Positions 56,922 to 64,000 of a DNA stretch of 64,000 nt are shown piece by piece. Below the pieces are notes generated by a model that saw nothing but the letters and a program-made list of their open reading frames with translations, was not told the DNA's origin and ran no database searches. Position 1 is the stretch's first letter, and every line of letters begins with the position of its first letter. A program made the position numbers and the translations under genes. Source of the DNA: Apoderus coryli (lineage: Eukaryota; Arthropoda; Insecta; Coleoptera; Attelabidae); contig OU452211.1 of assembly GCA_911728435.2 (NCBI GenBank), forward strand, positions 11,142,428-11,206,427, read 5' to 3'.

Positions 56922-59562
56922 AACAAATGTAATTAATAAGTTTATATTTAATAATATTAAGTATTTGTTATTTCTATTCAATCCTATACCCAAATGTAAA
57001 TAAGGTGGAACCTTAGTAATGTAACTTGTTTTACAGTCACAGTCATAAATAATTAAAACGTTAATAAGTGTGTGTTCAGACAAAACACAACTATCTTAAT
57101 ATACGAATTTAACTAGCAAATAACACAAAAATATCTCAAATAATAATTTAGTTCAGTTACTTACTTGTTTATATCGCTTCCAATAGTACGGACGACAGAG
57201 AAGAAAGTGGTGTTATTAACCTCACGTTCAGAGAAATTTCTTCAACCAAAACTGAAAGTGGATAACGGGAAGAACATCCATGTTATGCTGGATTAGAAAA
57301 TAATAAAACAAAATGGATAATTATAAAAAAAAGAGATAAGGTAGAGCAGGTACTTACCCGTCCTAATCTGTGTTCTTTTTTATCTAGCACAGAGAGGATT
57401 AAGTATGCTGGGTCTTTTTCTACTACTCTCAAACTACTCGGTCTTTTATACTACACAGAAGCAAAGATTATTGTGTACATTAATCTTTACCAGAAGGCTT
57501 CAAAACTGTAAGAAATACTCTGGTAAACACCTATTCCAAATATGGTCATATAGCAGTTAATTGGTGCAAATAATCGCGGAATCTACATCAAGTAGCCATG
57601 GAAAAAATATAACAAAACTAAAAATCCCTGAATAAGGAAATCGCTTTGACTAGGAAATTCCTAGTCAAAGGGAAATCGTATGAAAATTAATATTAAATTA
57701 GTACCTTACGAAGTTTTTATTAAACATAAAACTATTTGTACTAAACACAAATTCAAATATTTTAAATCATAAATTTCGCCATCTCCCAGATACAGCTGAT
57801 GAAATAAAAAGAAGAGCTTAATATTTTATTCATGCGTACTCGCTGAACCACTTGCTACTGGAGGCCAAGCTTGAAGAGGAAGAGAGAGAGACATATGAAA
57901 GAAATGTATAAAAATCACTGCACATTTTAATAACTGTTGGCTGAAATAGAACTTGGAAACGCCAAATCTATGGTATATTAATAGATAACCTGTTACACCT
58001 CAGCTGAACTAATGCAACATTATAACCTGCCACTCACTTCACATACATTTTTGTGGTAAAAGTTACAACAAACTGTCAACTTATAGTTGACCCATAGAAC
58101 ATATTATTGGGGACGGGTTTCTCACTTACCAGTCAATTTAAAAGGAATGTGCAAATAATTGAGCTGATATTTGGCGTAAAGGAAAACGCCTAATGGTAGA
58201 TCACAAAATAAAAACAGATGGATAAAGCTAACCTTTAATAAGGTTGAGCGATCCCGTGAATTTTCAATCAGCCACACCGAGGAAGAAGAAGAAGAAGAAT
58301 TTTCGATCACAGTGTGATTACTGTGATTTTTTCATATTCCATTTACGCAACAGTAATTTGTAAATGTATATTATCTACGAAGTACAGTTTAGAGTTTGTT
58401 AATTTAAACTTTAATTCCAATTTTGTTTTATTATTGGTAAAAAAACCTGATACCGAATTATTATTTATAAAATTATTATTTAGGTTAACAGATACATGCC
58501 ATTATTAAAGGATTGTTATTTGGCCCGTAAGGTGGAGGCCACATCGAGAAGAGAGAGAAAGGGTTGTCATTTATCATAACCTCATTTTTCTCATAGTACA
58601 AAAACACATACCATGCATTTTTCTGAAGCGTTGATTCTCAATTAACTGAATTTACTCATTTAGTTTTGATCTCTGCATTCACAACAATGTGATATAAGAT
58701 ATGTAATTAATATTTGCATCTAAAACGCCTTTTTAATTGTTTTTGCTACTGATATAACCAGGTATTCTTTTATATTGTTACCTTTTAAGCTGATGATGGG
58801 ATTTGAAACTCCGACACATGTCCCTATAATTAAAAACAAGTTTTTTGTAATAAATTGGTGGAGACGAGGTGTGTTTTTTGCATTGTAATTGAAGTTATTG
58901 ATATCCCAGATTAATAATAAGAAAAAAACACTCCCAAACAACCGGTTGTATGCATTATTATTTTATATTAAAAATAATAATTCAAATACTCTATTATATT
59001 ATACACTACCATTTTCTTTAAACACAATGATACTACGTTTAGCACTTTCTGTAGTTCTGTGCGCTGGTCTCCCTATGTTTTAATATGCTTCAAATATAAA
59101 CCCCAAGAGCCGTTTTTTGCAATAACCAGAGAGCCCAGTAATCCGTTTAATCAGCCTCTAAATAGTATCTCTTCTTATTTATAAATACAAACAACGCACC
59201 AAAACCCATCTGTCAAACACCAGTGCCCCGAAAGTTTCGTCGATCGACAACTCATCAGAGAAGCTGTCTCAATAAATGTGGAATAAAAGAATCAATATTC
59301 AATGAATTTAAATTTATTTCTTATATCAATTATAGATTAGGTAATTATTATGCATTATTTCTTAAGATATTTTCAAATAAATTTTGTATATACGTTTACT
59401 TCAATGACAGAGGTTAACACAACATTAAAACATTAATACCAAAGTACTAGGAGCGATTACAAAGTATTTCTTACCATGATATGAAGATTACTCTAACCAT
59501 ATTTTTAAGAAAAGTAACTGAAATATGTATTTTATAACAAATCTCAAATGAGATACATTATA
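56922..59562. other. 3' UTR of Skeletor and spacer
   Basis: No canonical AATAAA right after the stop; ATTAATAAG at 56,933 may serve. Short frames (58,122-58,310; 58,720-58,941) have no recognisable domains. A (GAA)n stretch lies at about 58,281-58,300. Confidence 0.5.
57644..57670. repeat. Perfect 27-base palindrome
   Basis: CTTTGACTAGGAA-A-TTCCTAGTCAAAG: 13-base arms with a single central base. Confidence 0.9.
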
Positions 59563-59590
59563 TCTGTGGCTTGGTCGAAAAAGGGCCTAT
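59563..59590 (+). repeat. Left terminal inverted repeat (28 bp)
   Basis: Begins TCTGTGGCTTGGTCGAAAAA and ends GGGCCTAT. Exact complement at 63,178-63,205. Confidence 0.95.
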
Positions 59591-60060
59591 GTACAAAATT
59601 GCCAAAATTGAGTTAGTGGGCCTATCTTACTAAATGAAACATTCTCTTTCCAATAAAAATGGTCCCAAGTGAATAAATCTAATAGTTGTCGATTTAGCCG
59701 ATTCGAAAAGGGCCCACGTGTGAGGGCCAATGTACAAACTGAAAAACGTAAAGTCCCATGTACGTGTTAGGCCTTTTTATATGGTCCTATGTCCAGACAG
59801 ATTGGTAATTTATAAACATAGAACAGCCTAAGTGACCAATAGACATAAAAAATATGGGCCTATGTGATCTTAGGTCTTTTTAGTATTTTCTTTTATTTGT
59901 ATTTTTTTGGGCCCAACTGCCACTTATTAAAAGTATATTTAAATCTATGGGCCTATGTGAACTTTGGCCGTTTTATTATTCAATAAATACACTTGAAAAA
60001 GGCTCAAGTGCAACATAGAGGTCCAGTTGGTACTTAGGCCTTAGCGCATGTGACGGCAAA
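59579..60060 (+). repeat. Left subterminal motif cluster
   Basis: Repeated variants of GGGCCTATGTG within ~480 bases: at about 59,582, 59,621, 59,706, 59,720, 59,777, 59,856, 59,909, 59,948 and 60,041. Half-variants read GGTCCTATGT, GGTCCCAAGTG and GGCTCAAGTG. Almost all point in the + direction. Plausibly transposase binding sites (inference). Confidence 0.8.
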
Positions 60061-60291
60061 TACTATCATAACCTCAAAATTTGTTTTAACTAACAGTTTG
60101 TTGCAAGTAGTAAGGTGTTTGTTTTTTTTTATACATTTTTAGTTTGTTTAGCTGTATGTTTTTGTTCGAGGTAAGTTTTATTAACTTTTAATCTTCTAAA
60201 GAATGTATATATGTAGTTATATCTAATAACAATATAATATTATTGAGGCTACTATTTTCGTAGCACATGCAAACATACACTTAGAGTCAGA

Positions 60292-62695
60292 ATGTCTTTA
60301 AGCAATGGGAATTCTTGCCAATCACGTAGCCAGAGAATTATAGGCTTAGCCCTGGAAAATAAATATCCACCGGAACATTTTAATAAAATAAATGACAATA
60401 AAACTATACCAGTAGTAAGTTAATGAAACAAACGCTCCTAGTACATATTATTAATAAAAATCGTATTTATAGGAAATACCAAATATCATGCCCTCTCATG
60501 AAAATAGCGTATTGAAGGAAGCTACCAATACCGATAATATTGAGATTACGATTTTGGAAAACGTTGTTTTTGAAGTGAGTTTTTATCTTCGCATTTATTT
60601 GTTGTACATAGCTTGTAAAAGTATGCCCAACATTAAAAGAATGAAATACAAAAATCTAATAATTCCAGGAACCACATTATGATTTTGTTAACGAGCAATT
60701 TGTATCAATCAAGATCAACAAGTACATGAGTCTATTGATGAACAAAAAATGGAAAATGTAAGTTACTGATTTAAGGAAAGTGCCTATAAATTACAGATTT
60801 GAAATAACTGCAGGATGAAACAGACACCATTGGCGACATAAGCGATCCTTTTGCAACAGACTCAGATACCTCTTATAGGACAGAAAGTCAAAACGAAACC
60901 AGCGAATCGGAAAAAGAAACACGAAAAGGGAAAATAAAGTCAAGGAAACGAGTAAGAAATGAGTCACTATGGCAAATAAATAAAATAAAGATTGCAAGAG
61001 CAAGTGGTCAAGAATATAAAACAAAGAAAAATAAAATTGTCAAAGCAAAAAGGTTAAAAGAACCATGTATATGCAGAAAAAAGTGTTACGAGAAATTTAG
61101 CAATGAGGAAAGGTTGAATCTGTTTCAAGAATTTTATGATTTGAACTATAATGAACAAACTCAACTTTTATCAACTTTAGTTAGGGAATTTGAAAAGCTT
61201 CGACGCACTAAACGTGAAGAAAACAGCAGAAGAGTATTTAGTCGTATGTATACGTTAAAGAAAGAAGGTTTGCCTGTAGAAGTTTGTAAATTAATGTTTA
61301 TGAATACTCTGGATGTAAGTCTTAAAAGACTACGATATACGATTGAGAAGTGTCGGCTTTCTACAAGCGGGATATGTACATCAGACAAAAGAGGAAAACA
61401 CGGAAATCACCCTAAAATAGCAGAAGAAGATAAAAATATTGTAATTCAGCACATTTCTAAATTTCCAGCTTATAAGAGTCATTATTCTCGATCGCATTCT
61501 GAAAAACGTTACCTATCACCTGATTTAGGCATTCAACAGATGTATAGGCTTTATGTAGATTATTGTAAAGAAATCTACAAAACTCCAGTATCTGACCACT
61601 TTTACCGAAACATTTTTGTGTCAAATTTCAACCTTTCGTTTCATCCACCACATAACGACACGTGCAGCAAGTGCGACAAGTTAAACATTTTGATAAAAGC
61701 CACTACTGATGAAGGACAAAAAATTGATTACGAACGCGAAAAATCAGAACATTTAAATGCCGCAGAGAGAGCCTACAATGAAAAAAGGATTGACAAAGAA
61801 AGAAGTAAACAGGATGCAACTGTAGTAACGGCAATGTTCGACTTGCAAAAGTGTTTACCGACTCCTCATCTAAAAAGTGGAATCGCATTTTATAAAAGGC
61901 AGTTGTGGGTTTTTAACCTAACAATCTACGAGGTTTCAAGCGCCAATGAAAATAAATCCTTTTGTTTTATGTGGGACGAAACCACTTCAAATCGTGGAGG
62001 GCAAGAAATTGCTTCATGTCTCCTTAAGTATATAAAAAACTTGCCTCCAGGTACAAGTTATCTAAATTTATATAGCGATTGCTGCTCAGGGCAAAATAAA
62101 AACATTTATGTCACTACTCTACTGTCCAAGGTTTTTGAATTTTTGCCACCAAACCACAATTTAAAAGAAATTCATCACAAATTCCTAATCTCCGGTCATA
62201 CTCATTTGGAAGCAGATTCAATTCATGCTTCGATTGAAAAAGCAAAGAAGTAGTATTCAGCGAAAAGGAGGAATTAACGTAATTGACATGTCTCAGGATG
62301 ATTTTTACAATATAAGTGCTCTTCAGAAAGCGTGTTTTGTGAATAGAAAGAAAAACGCAGACGGCGAACAAATGTCTTTTTTAAAAGCCAACCATTTCCT
62401 TTGCACCAAAGACAATCCTGGCAAAATTTTTTACAAGGAAAGCTTCAAAGAGAGAGAGTTCAAAGTCTGGGATATCCTAAAAAAGAAAAAAGCACAAGCA
62501 GGGGAAGGACTACCAACTTTGGAAATACTAAATAATTCATACCCTCTGCCTATTGCAAAAAAAAAATTGGACGACATTAAAAGTTTAATACATCCAAATT
62601 GTCGAGTTTTTTATAGCCATCTTAAACCACAAGAAAGCACTATCGACGAAGATGAAGAAGTGTGCCCTATAGGTACCTTAGAATATGACGAATAA
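60292..62695 (+). pseudogene. Multi-exon transposase (DUF7869-like), two frameshifts
   Basis: Exons by splice signals: 60,292-60,414 (MSLSNGNSCQSRSQ; donor GTAAGT), 60,473-60,574 (EIPNIMPSHENS; donor GTGAGT), about 60,669-60,757 (donor GTAAGT) and 60,814-62,695. The third exon does not keep frame: 'EPHYDFVNEQ' at its start and 'VHESIDEQKMEN' at its end lie in different frames, implying a one-base lesion. The large exon has an acidic head, a basic stretch, a Cys cluster 'CICRKKCYEKFSNEERL', 'CSKCDKLN', then an RNase-H-like core: 'AMFDLQKCLPTPHL', 'CFMWDETTSNRGGQE', 'YSDCCSGQNKN', 'KFLISGHTHLEADSIH'. Candidate catalytic Asp residues are in FDLQ, SDCCSGQN and EADS. A second frameshift at ~62,235-62,253 puts the last ~140 residues ('FYNISALQKACFVNRKKNAD') in another frame ending TAA at 62,695. 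A 5' non-coding exon may end at GAG|GTAAGT (60,170). Confidence 0.85.
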
Positions 62696-62879
62696 CGTTG
62701 TTTGTTTTGAATTTGTTGCCATTTTGAAATTAAAAGTTTAGTTCCTATTATTAAAAGTTAAAACTGTCATTAATACTTATGTAACTTTAAATAAATGTTA
62801 AGGGTATGACCAATTTCCTTAAAGTGTTTTATTTATATTAAAACTAAAAAATAAAGCATAATCCTCAAAATGTTTAATA

Positions 62880-63003
62880 GTCAAAAAGGGCCCAAGTTTT
62901 TCCCTTTCTAAAAATGGGGCTTAAGTAACGATTTTGAGGGCTTATGTGAATGTCAGATTTAGGGCCTTTGTGAGTTGGGCCAAAAGTGTAGGGGCCCAAC
63001 TAA
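62880..63003 (+). repeat. Right subterminal motif cluster
   Basis: AAAAGGGCCCAAGT (62,885), GGGGCTTAAGT (62,925), GAGGGCTTATGTGA (62,938), TAGGGCCTTTGTGA (62,960), TTGGGCCAAAAGTG (62,976), GGGGCCCAACT (62,990): the same motif family as at the left end and in the same orientation, not mirrored. Confidence 0.8.
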
Positions 63004-63177
63004 CAAAAATGTGTTAATAAATAGAACCATCCACAAATTATTAATATCATTACAATTATTACATTTCTAATAACATGCTGGCCAAATTTTATATAATTCG
63101 GATGAAGTGTTTTTACTCAACGAATTTATTTTAAAAATGTACAAATGCTTGATTATCTCGAAACTTGATTTCGGTAG

Positions 63178-63205
63178 ATAGGCCCTTTTTCGACCAAGCC
63201 ACAGA
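63178..63205 (-). repeat. Right terminal inverted repeat (28 bp)
   Basis: Exact complement of the left TIR, ending CCAAGCCACAGA. Confidence 0.95.
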
Positions 63206-63299
63206 TATTCTCTTAAATAAAAATTAAATGTCAAGAATTAAATTGCCTCAACTTTTAAATCCCCCTGTAGCATACTCTCTCACTAATATACCTCTGTAA

Positions 63300-63513
63300 T
63301 TACTCCTTAGTACTACCACTATCTCCATTTTCTTTTGGCGCCGATCTTGATCTAGACCGTGACCTTGATTTCTTCTCATGACTTACGGACCGTGATCTGG
63401 ACCGTTTTGCTGATGCAGATCTGGATTTCTGCTGGGATCGGCTACGAGAACGTGAACGGCTCCTAGAACGGCTGCGACGATCCTTGGAACGGCTTCTGGA
63501 TCGACTGCGTGAT
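63300..63513 (-). CDS. SR-family splicing factor, last exon (RS domain)
   Basis: On the complement, after a CATCCCCAG acceptor, the frame encodes unbroken Arg-Ser dipeptides ('SRSRSRSRSKDRRSRSRS', 'SAKRSRSRSVSHEKKSRS') and ends 'NGDSGSTKE' at TAA 63,300-63,302. Such an RS domain at the C-terminus is diagnostic of SR proteins, which bind pre-mRNA through upstream RRMs and guide splice-site choice in the nucleus. The RRM exons are not in the window and must lie beyond 64,000. The upstream ATG-containing stretch (63,514-63,542) is probably intron; an alternative acceptor CTCTCAG at ~63,533 would add a few residues. The transposon ends only 95 bases past the stop. Confidence 0.8.
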
Positions 63514-63542
63514 CTGGGGATGCATTTAAATGCTGAGAGCAA

Positions 63543-64000
63543 CAGTTATATTTGAGGTAGCACTATGGGAGGGATTTATGAATTGGAGTCATTCGTGGTC
63601 GATTAACGTTGAGATCATCAGCTCAGTGTGTGCTTTATGGTAGTAAAAGATCTGTAGACTTCTCGCTGTGGTTACTGAAAGTACATATTCTAAACTTTTT
63701 AATATTATTGAAAATATATCTGCTTTAAATACATTAATCTATTTCGTTTTGATCAGAATATGTATGTATTGACTGATTCTAGATTTTTGAATGATTTGAA
63801 TACTTTATTTCCAAATTTTAAGCCACGGAACAACTCGTATTAATAATTAATTTTGTTTTGTACCTATACAATCAATTTTTAGTCAGGTAAACTTATGAAC
63901 TTGGCATGAATCTAAATGTTTTGAGATCTTGGTGTCCTGCTTGATGTCGTTTGCTCGTCACGTTACAGACATCACTAATAAAGCAACTAGACCATTTACA
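63543..64000. other. Probable intron of the SR gene, no feature recognised
   Basis: AT-rich, no RRM-encoding exon seen on the complement. Confidence 0.45.

Larger units (their letters stand above)
59563..63205 (+). mobile_element. Complete 3.6-kb DNA transposon with RNase-H-fold (DDE-like) transposase
   Basis: The ends are exact inverted copies over 28 bases (59,563-59,590 and 63,178-63,205), starting TCTGTGGCTTGGTCGAAAAA. Outside them ATAT occurs on both sides (59,560-59,563 / 63,205-63,208). This can be read as a 4-bp target duplication ATAT with TIRs starting at CTGTGG, or a 2-bp TA duplication; the palindromic ATAT makes the two indistinguishable by eye. Inside are a multi-exon transposase gene on the + strand and subterminal clusters of a short GGGCC-type motif at both sides. 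The transposase resembles the insect family that databases describe with DUF7869 (from memory), not piggyBac, hAT or Tc1/mariner. I cannot name the superfamily; a 4-bp TSD would allow Sola-like groups. Confidence 0.88.

Noticed and set aside
63514..63542. ATG at 63,542 as start of the SR-rich protein
   Set aside because: It lies before a good CCCCAG acceptor and SR proteins need upstream RRM exons; the segment is more likely intron.

Overview
This is AT-rich eukaryotic DNA, almost certainly from an insect. The only long host gene is a many-exon orthologue of the arthropod gene Skeletor (called Knickkopf3 in beetles). Everything else is introns and spacers crowded with decayed transposable elements: jockey/CR1-like, RTE-like and RNase H-bearing non-LTR retrotransposons, two kinds of mariner-related transposon, a Crypton-like tyrosine recombinase and TIR elements. 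This repeat spectrum would suit a beetle, but that is only a guess.

Layout. 1-29.7 kb has no host gene that I recognise. It holds retrotransposon scraps, a ~258-bp satellite (1.0-2.75 kb), a mariner-like pseudogene (3.6-4.7 kb), a tRNA-like tandem triplication (7.9-8.6 kb), three RT remnants (11.6-13.1, 15.85-17.25 and 17.3-18.6 kb), a mariner/RT mosaic (20.4-21.7 kb), a broken Crypton (27.3-28.7 kb) and a 5'-truncated retroposon with a clear target-site duplication (29.24-29.73 kb).

Skeletor occupies 30.1-56.9 kb on the + strand. I place thirteen exons, with splice sites read directly and phases that agree throughout; they give 1105 codons (signal peptide, two DM13 domains, DOMON, a cupredoxin-like C-terminal region, a long polar tail and a hydrophobic C-terminus). 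An alternative terminal exon at 43,278-43,796, with its own AATAAA, gives a 437-codon DM13-only form. Its introns carry at least ten insertions, a ~396-bp near-perfect inverted repeat at 45.4-45.8 kb and a 1.67-kb element with 14-bp TIRs at 48.2-49.8 kb.

59.56-63.21 kb is the most interesting part. It is a structurally complete 3.6-kb DNA transposon bounded by 28-bp identical TIRs and ATAT on both sides. It carries a multi-exon gene for an unusual RNase-H-fold (DDE-like) transposase and two subterminal clusters of a GGGCCTATGTG-like motif, all in the same orientation. The transposase is broken by about two frameshifts. Immediately beyond it, on the - strand, is the last exon of an SR splicing-factor gene whose remainder lies outside the window.
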